The notes under the pieces: generated by a model | The model's input: only the letters and a program-made list of their open reading frames with translations | What the model was told of the DNA's origin: nothing | Databases searched by the model: none | DNA from: Paratrimastix pyriformis | Lineage: Eukaryota > Preaxostyla > Paratrimastigidae | Assembly (NCBI GenBank): GCA_027972325.1 | Contig: JAPMOS010000155.1 | Span: 1 to 64,000, forward strand | Reading direction: 5' to 3' | DNA length: 64,000 nucleotides | Shown here: positions 29,736 through 39,564 of the stretch, one piece after another | How positions within the stretch are numbered: position 1 is the first letter of the stretch | Layout: each line of letters starts with the position of its first letter | Position numbers and translations under genes: made by a program

Positions 29736-32700
29736 TTAATTATCAGGAACTTCCGCCTGTGTGTCTGCAATTAAATCGACTTCCTTGAGCATATTATCAG
29801 CCTTCCATCTGGCCATGAGATGTGTCTTATCACCTACAACTCCTTCATAAAATGTCATTGTATTATTTTGTGTTGATGTAGGCACTGATGCTGAGAATTT
29901 TACTGATGGTTGAACAAGTGAAGCAATTTGTGACTTGATAGTAGCGATATCTGCTGTAACATTGGCTAGTTGTTCTTTCAAAGAAATATTTTCAGTGCTA
30001 AGATCAGTAATTTGTTGTTTCATTTTCTTCATTTCATTCAGCATCATAAATGGGAGTTTATGTTCGATAATACCTTCAATTTTACCATCACGATAAAACA
30101 CCAAATCAGGACATACTGCTGCACAGTCTTCGGCAATAAGTCCATAGCATTTCTTGTGATTTGCATCTGATATATAAGAAAAGTTAACAGGCTCCAAGTT
30201 GAAGATGTAGCTCGTGTCTTCCATCGCCACAATATTTTCTTTATATCTTCTGCTACTTACTGGAATGTGTAATTTGCCTGTGGTAGAATGGATGTAGACT
30301 GAAAGGGAGTCAGTTGTTGTCATCCATGAATATAATATACCAGTCGATGAAATTCCATCTTTATTGAAGACCATTGATTGCGAATCTGACGCTTTTATAA
30401 TCACTGCGTTATTATTATTATTTGAGTTGTAATATGACTGTCCAGCATCGCCATCAATTATAACGGAATTGTTTATACTTTTTATAGTTGTTGCGGTTCC
30501 TGACGGAGCGACACAGGTTTGTGTTGAACTGGTCACGTTGGTTGTCGCGCTGATATTCCCATTAGAATCACTGTAAAGATAACCTGATGTTATGGATGGC
30601 AGTTTTAACCCTGCGTTAAGAGTGGTCGATCCAACAGTTGTCAATGAACCATTTATCCATGTTTCAGCCGTATTTGCATTCACTGACATCAAACACTTTT
30701 CATTGCTATTCTCAAAAAGAAACCCAGTTGATGTAGCATCATATGCCCTGAAACGTATAGCATTTGTAATTGTTCCATAACCAGCACAAGCAGATGCGGC
30801 ACTATAAGAGTTTCCAGCTCCTGAGTTGGCACGATAGATTGCCCATGTGTTGTTATTCCATCCATTCATTCCTATTTTTGTGCCGATGCCATCATTTGTA
30901 GAGCTAAATATTGTTGATATCACTGGATGTTTGAACTCTGTGCGAGATGTATAGATGGACATCAGAGTGGTTGCACCATTGATAAAAGTATGAACAGGAG
31001 TCGTATCATCATTATCCACATCTGAGATGTAGTTTAATTCACCATTTGATTTTATGATGGCGGTTGTATTATCGGCGTTATTAAATGTTAAACTCGGAGT
31101 CACAATCCCGCCATTGAATGTTGATAACCCAACTGTTGTCAGAGGACCATTGATCCATGTGGATGCCGTATTAGCATTCATCGACATCAAACACTTTTCA
31201 TTGCTATTCTCAAATATGAAACCAGTCGATAATGCATCATATGCTCGAAAACGAATCCCATTATTCATATCAAAACCGGCACATGCAGACGCACCACTAT
31301 ATGAACTTCCCGCACCACTTACCGCACGATAGATTGCCCAAGTGGAATTATTCCATCCATTCATTCCAATTTTTGTGCCAATACCATCGTTTGAAGAGCT
31401 AAATATCGTTGCACATAATGGTGTATATGAGATTGACTTCGTAGTGTAGATTGAGAATTTATCAGTTGAACCAATCGTAAAAGTGTGGACAGGAGTCGTG
31501 TCATCAGTATCCATATCAGAGACATATTTGATCTCACCAGAAGAATTAATCGATGATGTGGTGTTATCAGCATTGGCAAATGTTATACTCCCGGCAGCAA
31601 GCGTTAGCGGTGGCGTATATGTTGTGGGAGTAGTCCCTGCTATGATATCACCATTTGCGTCTGTTGCAAGATAAGCTGAATTAATCACTGGAGTTCTGAC
31701 ACCATTTAGGAATTTCATTGTATTATAACATGTAATGATACCGGATGAACCATATTGGGAGATACCATCAGTTGCTATGGCATTTGGGAATTTAAGGGGT
31801 CCAGTGGTAGAATAAATATTAGCGAATTTACCATCAGTCACTCGTTGGATGTTGCCATTTGCATCACAACCGAGCATACCAGTTTCAGAGATAGAATGGA
31901 TGCGGACATTGTGAAATGAAAAGTCGACAGTTGTATCGATGTCATTATAATTAATTAATGCAGTTTTCATTTCACCGGTAACAGGATTGATTTTGACCAA
32001 TTTGGATATTGTTGGGTCGGCGATACCTGGAAGCCATACAGTATTTGCATGTAACGACCCAGATCCATCTCGAACTGGGACAGTTGATTCTGAGACATCT
32101 ACTAAATAAATATGAGTTGTATCGCCACCTCCTGAAGGGGCATCTGTCAAACCGACAGTCCCATCTGTCGAACGATACAAATACCCAGTTGTGGTCCCGA
32201 AGCTATTTAATTTTAATGTTGCAACATTGATAGCCGAATTTGTGGAGATATCATCCCCAGTAATTAATGAGGCTTCTACTTTTCCAGTATATTCTTGACC
32301 ATACATCTGAGGGGTTACTTTTAGAGGAAGAGTTTTACCACTCACTCTATCGACATATCCAGTCAGGAATAACTCGTTTGAGTGCACAGAACAACTATCA
32401 TCACGGACAACTACCGATTTTTCAGTTGGTTCTACTGATTCGGCATATGAACTCGAAGAAACACGTTTCCACTCGGCAAGAGTTTGCTGTGTCTCACTAT
32501 TATATGTGATATTAACGAGAACGAAACATGTATTCGACACAGTATTGGTCCATAACGTGCATAATGGATAATTTATATCAGGCGCACCAGGGTTACGTGT
32601 CATTGAAACGTATCTTGTAATTGTACTGGGATCGAATGTGAGTGTTAACGTTGATGTGGCTGTATCAAGACTCAATCCATTCCCAACATTCATCACCCCA

Positions 32701-32765
32701 GGTAACCCTCTTGGGCCTCTTAATGATTGTGCAGATTGTGAAGTTCCAAAATATGAAATTGACAT
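29736..32765 (-). CDS. Polinton fibre/spike with C-terminal S74 chaperone domain (1009 aa)
   Basis: One uninterrupted frame. It starts with a short collagen-like stretch (RGPRGLPGVMNVGNG), followed by about 750 residues of Thr/Ser/Asn/Gly-rich beta sequence. This includes two copies of a module of about 170 residues (both with GTKIGMNGWNN, NSNEKCLMS and DDTTPVHTF). The C-terminus has SSRRYKENIVAMEDTSYIF, LEPVNFSYIS, CYGLIAEDCAAVCPDL and a coiled coil (MNEMKKMKQQITDLS). That is the Peptidase_S74 intramolecular chaperone of phage tail spikes, which trimerises and then cuts itself off; the Ser of the S-x-R-x-K-E start is present. A host-attachment fibre is the likely role. Confidence 0.82.
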   Translation of the reverse strand: MSISYFGTSQSAQSLRGPRGLPGVMNVGNGLSLDTATSTLTLTFDPSTITRYVSMTRNPGAPDINYPLCTLWTNTVSNTCFVLVNITYNSETQQTLAEWKRVSSSSYAESVEPTEKSVVVRDDSCSVHSNELFLTGYVDRVSGKTLPLKVTPQMYGQEYTGKVEASLITGDDISTNSAINVATLKLNSFGTTTGYLYRSTDGTVGLTDAPSGGGDTTHIYLVDVSESTVPVRDGSGSLHANTVWLPGIADPTISKLVKINPVTGEMKTALINYNDIDTTVDFSFHNVRIHSISETGMLGCDANGNIQRVTDGKFANIYSTTGPLKFPNAIATDGISQYGSSGIITCYNTMKFLNGVRTPVINSAYLATDANGDIIAGTTPTTYTPPLTLAAGSITFANADNTTSSINSSGEIKYVSDMDTDDTTPVHTFTIGSTDKFSIYTTKSISYTPLCATIFSSSNDGIGTKIGMNGWNNSTWAIYRAVSGAGSSYSGASACAGFDMNNGIRFRAYDALSTGFIFENSNEKCLMSMNANTASTWINGPLTTVGLSTFNGGIVTPSLTFNNADNTTAIIKSNGELNYISDVDNDDTTPVHTFINGATTLMSIYTSRTEFKHPVISTIFSSTNDGIGTKIGMNGWNNNTWAIYRANSGAGNSYSAASACAGYGTITNAIRFRAYDATSTGFLFENSNEKCLMSVNANTAETWINGSLTTVGSTTLNAGLKLPSITSGYLYSDSNGNISATTNVTSSTQTCVAPSGTATTIKSINNSVIIDGDAGQSYYNSNNNNNAVIIKASDSQSMVFNKDGISSTGILYSWMTTTDSLSVYIHSTTGKLHIPVSSRRYKENIVAMEDTSYIFNLEPVNFSYISDANHKKCYGLIAEDCAAVCPDLVFYRDGKIEGIIEHKLPFMMLNEMKKMKQQITDLSTENISLKEQLANVTADIATIKSQIASLVQPSVKFSASVPTSTQNNTMTFYEGVVGDKTHLMARWKADNMLKEVDLIADTQAEVPDN

Positions 32766-32820
32766 ATTATAATATACCTACAGAAATTAATTTATCAGCG
32801 TAATATATACTATTCATTTC

Positions 32821-33547
32821 ATGCAGGTCATTAATGCAAAACAGTTCTTTCATAAAGATCAAAAACGTGACATCGATGATATTAATCCTCTCGCATTTCA
32901 GGGAACTTTTCGGGCTTGTCTTGTTGGTCCTTCAGGTTGCGGCAAAACAAATCTCCTGGCTAGTATGATCATCCAGCAAGATATTCTTTATGATCGAGTT
33001 TATATTTATTCTAAACATTTGGACGATGAAGATGATGTCTATATGGATATCATTAAAATGTTACACAATGTGGAAGACATCATACGCAAACGAACTGGCA
33101 AAAATCATTTCAAATGGTTTTCACTGGAAAACTCATCAACGACGTCATTCCAGTCCAAAACTTGGATCAACATTATCGCAATCTTGTGATCTTTGATGAT
33201 ATGATGAACGAAAAAAACCACAGCAAAAAAGAAATCATTGAATATTATACAAGTGGTCGACATGCGAATTGTAGTTGTGTATATTTGGCACAATATTATT
33301 TTAAAATCCCCGTCGAAATTCGCGGAAATAGCAATTATTTTTGTATTTTTAAAATGTTAAAAAGGATTCAAGAATTCTCAGTGAAATTACCGGCGACAAA
33401 ACTAAAGATGAACTCCTTCTCATGTATCGTTCTGCAACGAAAGAACCTTTTAATTTCTTCTTAGTTGATCTCAAAACAAGTGATCATCAATTAAAATATC
33501 GGAAAAACTTTGACGAATCTTGGGTTTCTGAAGACCATGAAATTTGA
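32821..33547 (+). pseudogene. Polinton genome-packaging ATPase (FtsK/HerA, A32-like), broken
   Basis: Near the start ACLVGPSGCGKTNLLASMI is a Walker A loop after a short strand, followed later by NLVIFDDMMNEK (Walker B) and SGRHANCSCVYLAQYYFK, the sensor-type strand ending in Gln that is usual for A32-like packaging ATPases. The enzyme would pump DNA into capsids. It is divergent from the fibre gene, about 55 nt away. The gene is interrupted. Confidence 0.8.
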
Positions 33548-34179
33548 AAAAATGTCCAGATTTTTGGTGAAAATTTGAACCATTGTCCATATTTTGACTC
33601 GAATTTTGAACCATTTGTCCCGATTTTCATTGAAATTCTGAACAAGATTTCATTATTTTCTGATTTTTTGGGATTTCAGTCAAAAAATGACATAATTTGT
33701 TTTGACATGATATAGCTACTTTTGACAGGGTTATGTTCACCTCGATATGATTACATATTCTGAAGTGTCATACGCACTAGTTTATAGGTGTTATGTTGAT
33801 GCTTAGCTCAATTTCGTGTAGTTACTGAGCTAGGTCAATAATTTAGTAATTTGATGAAATTTTCTAAGTTCCGCCAAATTCCTATAGGAAAATCGTATTT
33901 TTGGAAGAGTTCTTCAGAATTTATAAATATTTATAAATGTTTAGAACGTTTCATGAACTAGAGCACATTTATAGTAATTCTGGTGAAAAAGCTAAGATTG
34001 TTGATCGTTAATGAATGTGCCTGTCAACATTAGATATCTTCATGTCAAAAATGTCAAACTTCAAAATCATGTTTTCTTGATGGAAACCCATCAGATTATG
34101 TCTAACTAAGCATTTTGATGAGTCTGGTTGTGTGAGATTCATTTAATCTGTCAAAAATAAAAAATTTCTGTTATACTAA
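33548..34179. other. Polinton: AT-rich non-coding stretch
   Basis: There is no frame of note on either strand. It includes imperfect direct repeats reading TTTGAACCATTGTCC and TTTGAACCATTTGTCC near 33575 and 33606. It sits where the plus-strand capsid gene block begins, so a control region or a decayed gene are both possible. Confidence 0.45.
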
Positions 34180-34186
34180 TATATAG
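34180..34186 (+). promoter_or_regulatory. TATATAG motif before the 34194 gene
   Basis: The exact heptamer ends 7 nt before the ATG at 34194. Confidence 0.5.
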
Positions 34187-34193
34187 TCAATCC

Positions 34194-35456
34194 ATGTTAT
34201 ATGTCAAACCAAAAACCAAGTCCAATGTGAAAACTGGAAAATATATTAAGATTCAGACCAAAAAGACTAAAGGAAATCAGAAGAAAGGCATAAACAAACA
34301 CCAAAATCAGCCTTCTATCGAGTATCATAAACTCAAGATGCTTCAGGACGTGATGGAAGAACGAAAAGAAAACGAAGAGGCATACCATCAAAAGAAACGA
34401 GATGATAAAAAGTTACGACAAGATTACAAAAAGCTGAAGAACATGATAAATATGAATGATGATGAAGTTCTTGATCCAGAAAACATCAATTATGATGAAT
34501 TACTGGATGTCATGCGGAAAAACCCAACAGAAGTGTTAGAAGTGTTAGGTTCAAAGAAATTAGAACTAATAAGACGAAAGTTGTTTGAGAAACAAAAGAA
34601 GATCGAAAAGCAGAATGAAAAAGATTTAGAAGATCAAGTCGATGCGTATATCGAGGATGTTGAAAAATCAAGATATGAACCACAGGTTCACCCTCCACCA
34701 AAATATTCTAAACCGATTGATGTTTTACCGCCCGGTTATCAAATGCCTGAAGAAATTCCATCACATGTCTTGCAACAGGAAGGTCAGTTAGTGGTTGATA
34801 GTGAAAAGGAAGAAGAAGAACTAGAAAGGGCAATCGAAATGGATAAAGCTAAAAAAAGACGGAATGATATATTAAGTATGGAAAAAGCACTAGCTGCCGA
34901 ATCTGGAAAGAAACTGTTCGATGAAACACATTCAAAACTCACTGATATCGCTCGACGTTTCAATGATGTTCGAATACAAAAAAACAAACCCCATGAATAT
35001 CGGACTCGATTCAATATCATGATGGATGATCCAGTTCTCAGAAATTGGATAATTGAACATTTTGTAGATCCACGAAATGGTTCCATTCAAGAGCGGGCAG
35101 CGAGAGCCCATCAGTCGATCGGTGATTATATTGTTACATATATGCGTCCAATCAATGAGATTTTACATCAGAATGAGCTGAAAGGTTTTCGGCTTGAGGC
35201 TAACGAGGTTAGGGAAATTCAACACATTTTCAATCATATTCTGAAAAAACAAACTCAAGGTTTCGGCGTATTAATTTCTTCTTTCAAAGATATTTCTTCC
35301 AGGATGAAAGTCCTCATCGGGGAAATTCAGTCAGGTAATAACAGTCCTGAAATTAAAGGTGAACTATACGACATCTTAGATTTCCTCTTAAAAAATAGAA
35401 AAATCACGAAACCACAACATAAACGCATGGTAAAAGCATTTCATTTAATTCGCTAA
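34194..35456 (+). CDS. Polinton: basic coiled-coil protein (420 aa)
   Basis: An uninterrupted, Lys- and Glu-rich protein with a basic start (KPKTKSNVKTGKYIKIQ), long predicted coiled coil over residues 40-170 and 200-240, a Pro-rich linker (HPPPKYSKPIDVLPPGYQMP) and a helical C-terminal domain with MMDDPVLRNWIIEHFVDPRN. No domain is recognised. It opens the capsid gene block, just upstream of the minor capsid protein, so a structural or scaffolding role is plausible by position only. Confidence 0.5.
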   Translation: MLYVKPKTKSNVKTGKYIKIQTKKTKGNQKKGINKHQNQPSIEYHKLKMLQDVMEERKENEEAYHQKKRDDKKLRQDYKKLKNMINMNDDEVLDPENINYDELLDVMRKNPTEVLEVLGSKKLELIRRKLFEKQKKIEKQNEKDLEDQVDAYIEDVEKSRYEPQVHPPPKYSKPIDVLPPGYQMPEEIPSHVLQQEGQLVVDSEKEEEELERAIEMDKAKKRRNDILSMEKALAAESGKKLFDETHSKLTDIARRFNDVRIQKNKPHEYRTRFNIMMDDPVLRNWIIEHFVDPRNGSIQERAARAHQSIGDYIVTYMRPINEILHQNELKGFRLEANEVREIQHIFNHILKKQTQGFGVLISSFKDISSRMKVLIGEIQSGNNSPEIKGELYDILDFLLKNRKITKPQHKRMVKAFHLIR

Positions 35457-35476
35457 TTTTTTTTCTCTCACCAAAA

Positions 35477-35483
35477 TATATAG
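35477..35483 (+). promoter_or_regulatory. TATATAG motif before the 35490 gene
   Basis: The exact heptamer ends 6 nt before the ATG at 35490, within the 33-nt gap after the preceding stop. Confidence 0.5.
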
Positions 35484-35489
35484 ATTGAA

Positions 35490-36263
35490 ATGTCCGCTAA
35501 TGGTTTACAAATATTTATTAATTCTGAAGTTCTGAATGGTAAGTCTGGCACGAATAGCGATTTTCGCATACAATATACTGAACCCATCTATTTGAACCCG
35601 AATAAAAATTACCTAATTCGTCTCGTCAAAGGCACCATCTGGAATACCATCAAAAATATCAAAGCTTCCGCTAATAATACAATCTTCCGTGTATGGAATG
35701 GATTTGAATGGTATCCCAATTTTGTCATTCCAGATGGTGCTTATAATATTGATAATTTAAACAGTTTCCTCTTCGCTCAATTCCAAAAATCAGGTGACCT
35801 GATCACAAATAATGTCACTGGCGATGTCAGTATGCCCATCGAATTTGAAGCTAATATGAGCACATTACATTGTTTGTTACGGATTAAAAACGGATGGAAA
35901 GTTGATTTTTCTTTATCTGACTTCCCGGATATTCTCGGTTTTGATCACGCTATTTATGATACATCCACTATATCGCAACACATAATCAATATCACTGATG
36001 TCGATGCAATATTTATTAAAACAAACTTGGTAAGTTCAAGCTATCTCAATGGTGATAAAAGTAATACACTTTATACTTTCCAAATGAATGTCCCACCTGG
36101 ATACCAAATGGCGATAGAACCTCTTCATCTGACTAATTGTCGTCTTAATTCTAAATTAATCCAAGAAATTCAAATCCAGTTTACTGATCATAATAATAAT
36201 ATATTATCTGATCTCAATGAACCAATCACGTTACAGTTGGAAATTGTTGAAGCCATTATTTAA
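35490..36263 (+). CDS. Polinton minor capsid (penton-type) protein, probable
   Basis: One uninterrupted frame of 257 residues, the usual length of Polinton and virophage penton proteins. It is rich in beta strands: FRIQYTEPIYLNPNKNYLI, RVWNGFEWYPNFVIPDGAYN, SDFPDILGFDHAIYDTS and MNVPPGYQMAIEPLHLTNC. In Polintons a single jelly-roll penton protein is encoded shortly before the major capsid gene, as here. The call rests on length, composition and place rather than a motif; adenovirus-type penton folds have no short signature. Confidence 0.6.
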   Translation: MSANGLQIFINSEVLNGKSGTNSDFRIQYTEPIYLNPNKNYLIRLVKGTIWNTIKNIKASANNTIFRVWNGFEWYPNFVIPDGAYNIDNLNSFLFAQFQKSGDLITNNVTGDVSMPIEFEANMSTLHCLLRIKNGWKVDFSLSDFPDILGFDHAIYDTSTISQHIINITDVDAIFIKTNLVSSSYLNGDKSNTLYTFQMNVPPGYQMAIEPLHLTNCRLNSKLIQEIQIQFTDHNNNILSDLNEPITLQLEIVEAII

Positions 36264-36302
36264 TTCTGTAAAAATAATTTTCGAAATCTATAATTATAGA
36301 TA

Positions 36303-36575
36303 ATGGAATCTGATCAAAACATTATTTCTCAAAGTCTCAAAATTGCTGATGATGTGTTACGACGCAATAAAACTCTCGCACGGAGAAAACCAAAGCAACC
36401 TGAACCTTCCGAATCAGAATTATTACAAGAAGCTGATGATCTTCAGGCAAAAGTTATGGAAAATCCCAACGATCTCCAAAGTCGAAAAAAACTTAAATCT
36501 ATCCTCAATAAGATGGTCACTATGGAAATTATAACTAGAGAAACTTACTCAAGTATCGTCCAATCTTTCCCATAA
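36303..36575 (+). CDS. Polinton: small helical protein (90 aa)
   Basis: An uninterrupted charged protein (VLRRNKTLARRKPKQPEPSE; SRKKLKSILNKMVTMEIITR), predicted helical, with no known domain. It is 39 nt after the minor capsid gene on the same strand. It might be a cement or core component, but nothing in the sequence proves it. Confidence 0.5.
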   Translation: MESDQNIISQSLKIADDVLRRNKTLARRKPKQPEPSESELLQEADDLQAKVMENPNDLQSRKKLKSILNKMVTMEIITRETYSSIVQSFP

Positions 36576-36612
36576 TAACTTAATTAATCGAAATTTTTTT
36601 CTCGTGTAATAG

Positions 36613-36619
36613 TATATAG
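36613..36619 (+). promoter_or_regulatory. TATATAG motif before the 36622 gene
   Basis: The exact heptamer ends 2 nt before the ATG at 36622. Confidence 0.5.
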
Positions 36620-36621
36620 TT

Positions 36622-37304
36622 ATGTATAGATTGCGCTATTGCACGATTTACAATCCTCCTACACTCGGCGAAATTCTGATATCAAATCAAATTAATAGCA
36701 AAGTCGGCGTTCCTGCTCCATTATTATATGACATTGTGAATAATGGCATTCAAATTACCGACCCTGTGTATATTCAAGGCAATGGGTTCACTGACATCCT
36801 TAAGAACGTATGGAATTGGTTCAAACCTCGTAGTGAGTCCATCATTGCTGCAGCAAAGAGGTAATTCCAAAAGCCGTGAACTTCGGCAAAAAGTTTACGA
36901 GTCATACAAAAGAAAAAGGTGATCCTCATGATCTGTTCCAAGAGGGAACCGCTCTTACAACTGATGCTCTCAAAAAATCAGTGAACTCGCCCAAAAGATA
37001 AAGAAATACGTGAAGCTGAACGACAGCAAAAATCTCTCGAGGAAAACAAAAATCAGAAATCATCAGACAACAACTTATTTCAGCTCATGAAGATAACCAA
37101 GAACAACAACAAATCTCAAACAGAGCAGCTCAAGATCGCGCCAAATCTGACATTGAGGCAGTGTCTAATGGTAGAGCGACGTTATTAACAGGCAATGGTT
37201 TCATTCCTATCAGTCAAGCCGTGATCCGACATAGAAAAGTAGGGAATGGAAAGAAGAAGACTCGTAAGCGTCGAACTAGGGGACGCGGGCTGAAAGAATT
37301 TTAA
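36622..37304 (+). pseudogene. Polinton: adenovirus pVI/pX-like candidate, broken
   Basis: The N-terminal part contains GNGFTDILKNVWNWFKPRSE, an amphipathic aromatic helix like the membrane-active segments of adenovirus protein VI, and the C-terminal part ends in a strongly basic run (KKKTRKRRTRGRGLKEF) after LLTGNGFIPISQAV. The combination of an amphipathic segment and a basic tail, just before the major capsid gene, is typical of virion-core precursor proteins cut by the maturation protease. The assignment is inference. The gene is interrupted. Confidence 0.4.
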
Positions 37305-37386
37305 CATAGAAACATACGTATAATTGAATTATTTATTATAGTTTTGAAATATTATAATAAATTTTTTGTTAATCTAATATATATTA

Positions 37387-38734
37387 ATGTCTACTGATCA
37401 AGTTACTAACGCAATTCTAAGTGCTGGCTTCCAAGATCTTTCCTACCAAATTTCACAACCAATTCTCAACGATAATTCAACAAAATCATACGAGGTTAAA
37501 GAAATCAAAGAAGATTCAGGTAATCCGACAGATGCTTTGGTTCCTGGTTCTGGCACTACTGCATCATTTTCTTATGTGTATCCAAAATCAGGGGCTCTTG
37601 CTGTATGGAAGGACGCTATCATTTACCTTATCCTCAAATTTACTTGCACAACTTCATCTGAAAAGGCCACTATCAATATTTGCTCCGATATTCGAAGAAT
37701 TTTCGGAAAAGTCACGACAAAAATAAATAATACAATTGAATCAATTATCCAAGACTACGGTATGACAAACTATATGGTTGACATCTTGACTAAAACAAGA
37801 GATGTCCTAATGAATTCTGGAATACAGGGACTTTACCCAGATCTTGCTGAGGATGACGGTTCTATGGAAGATCTTCGACACGCATTCATTGCAGGAACAT
37901 CTGTCACTAAGGCTTTCATGATTCCTCTTGGAATCCCTATTTTGTCTGGCAATGGAGCGTATCTTCCAGGAACTACAGTCAATATTCAATTTGAACGGGC
38001 ACCTAATTCTTCAGTCTTTTATTGCGGCAATGGTATTACTGATAATAATAAAATCAATATCGAAGTGTCACAAATGAAAATCCTTCTTCCACAAGTCACT
38101 CCACACTACCTTTTAGGTGAAGAAATCAGCAAAAAAATTTAACAGGATTCAGCATTGCCTATCCAAAATACACTATTCACAGAACAACTCGTAAGCTATC
38201 CGCTGATGATACCTTCAATTTCGTGAAATATAAATCTATTCCCGCCTACGTTTTATTGCATTCCAACCTATTGGAGTCCTCAGCAACATCACTGCAGGAA
38301 CAGCTCATCCAGACCCTTGCAAATTTGTCGATCCCGGTTTACTACGGATATGCATTGAAGACGGTGATAAAAATACAATTCCTAATGAAGTTCATGATTT
38401 AAATATTGCAAATGGCGATTTCCCATTTGTTTATCACGATTTAATGAAATGCACAAAGTTCTTCAATGATGTCGTTCACGGAGGGATTATCACTCGTGAA
38501 AACTTCCAAACAATGTATCCAATTTTCGCATTTAAGGTTCGAAAGAATTGTGCTGGTCTTCCTGAATTAAATAACCATGAATGTGCAATCAATATTCACA
38601 CAATTCTGAAACCAGCTGCTGAGGGTGCCCCAGAACAACCACAACATGTTATTTGGATGCTTGCTGCTTTTGATGGTGTGACCACATTCAATGGTAGCAC
38701 TGGGTCAGCAACAGAAGAATTCGGTAAGGACTAA
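37387..38734 (+). pseudogene. Polinton major capsid protein (double jelly-roll), broken
   Basis: It starts MSTDQVTNAILSAGFQDLSY. The beta-rich sequence (SYVYPKSGALAVWKDAIIYL, FMIPLGIPILSGNGAYLPG, INIEVSQMKILLPQVTPHY), the total length of about 450 codons and the position after the penton and core candidates match Polinton major capsid proteins. The C-terminal part contains FKVRKNCAGLPELNNHECAI. The gene is interrupted. The call rests on context and fold-like composition. Confidence 0.7.
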
Positions 38735-38776
38735 AATAAAATTTAAAAATAATTAAATATTTTCTCATCATTATAT

Positions 38777-38783
38777 TATATAG
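38777..38783 (+). promoter_or_regulatory. TATATAG motif before the 38785 frame
   Basis: The exact heptamer ends 1 nt before the ATG at 38785. Confidence 0.45.
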
Positions 38784-38784
38784 A

Positions 38785-38960
38785 ATGCCTGGTAAAAAAC
38801 TCACAAGAAAAAAACCCATAAAACTTCAGGAACTACAAAACGTCGCTCTACAATTCATAAAATATTACGTTTAGGTCGTGGTCTCATGCTCCCGGGAACT
38901 CCCCTTACCATCTTTCTTAACAATGCGATAAATATACGAATATATAATTATTTTCTTCTA
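38785..38960 (+). other. Polinton: short basic reading region
   Basis: It starts MPGKKLTRKKP and is rich in Lys and Arg. Its size and charge recall the mu/pX core peptides of adenovirus-like elements. It is too short to assign and could be non-functional. Confidence 0.3.
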
Positions 38961-38973
38961 TAATTATATATTA

Positions 38974-39564
38974 ATGCCGATTATCACTTTAAAAAATGGT
39001 GCTCAAGCAGAGAAAATCATTATGTCTGGAACTTACAAAGATACCAAACAAAATCGTTCTTTAGGGCGTGTTGGTCAAAAATATAATAAAACTGTGTTTC
39101 GAATTGTGAAAGGTCCTTCTCGTGGTATCAGGAAAGCGCGACACTCCGGGGGCAGTCTAAAAGACTACGATTTCTCCGATGTCGTTTTAAATGGCCAGCC
39201 TATGACTTATATTGACGACGATGGTAATTCGGTTGTTCAATTAGTCAAAACAGATGGTTCAGTCGAAGATATTCCGGAAGATAGATATATTCGCTTCTTA
39301 AAACCACAGGTTGACGCAATATTAAAAAAAAAACATCCACGTGAATATTACAAAAGACCAATAAAAGATACGATGATGGTCGGTGACGGAATAGGGGCCG
39401 AAATTGTTGATGGTGTCGCCGAATTACCTGGCGCGATCCGCAAGGTCATAGGTGATATGAAGATTCACGGTCCAAAGATCGGCATCACACATGGCTATCG
39501 AAACCCTTTCACTGGACAATACATGGTCGGAAATAAGTCAGAAGATTTAACTTACATGGGATAG
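38974..39564 (+). CDS. Polinton: basic protein next to right TIR (196 aa)
   Basis: An uninterrupted frame beginning MPIITLKNGAQAEKIIMSG. It has a basic middle (GPSRGIRKARHSGGSLKDY), an acidic patch (DDDGNSVVQLVKTDGSVEDI) and Gly/Asp-rich segments (DTMMVGDGIGAEIVDGV; GYRNPFTGQYMVG). It ends one base before the right inverted repeat begins. No known domain is recognised; a virion-core role is possible from charge and place only. Confidence 0.5.
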   Translation: MPIITLKNGAQAEKIIMSGTYKDTKQNRSLGRVGQKYNKTVFRIVKGPSRGIRKARHSGGSLKDYDFSDVVLNGQPMTYIDDDGNSVVQLVKTDGSVEDIPEDRYIRFLKPQVDAILKKKHPREYYKRPIKDTMMVGDGIGAEIVDGVAELPGAIRKVIGDMKIHGPKIGITHGYRNPFTGQYMVGNKSEDLTYMG

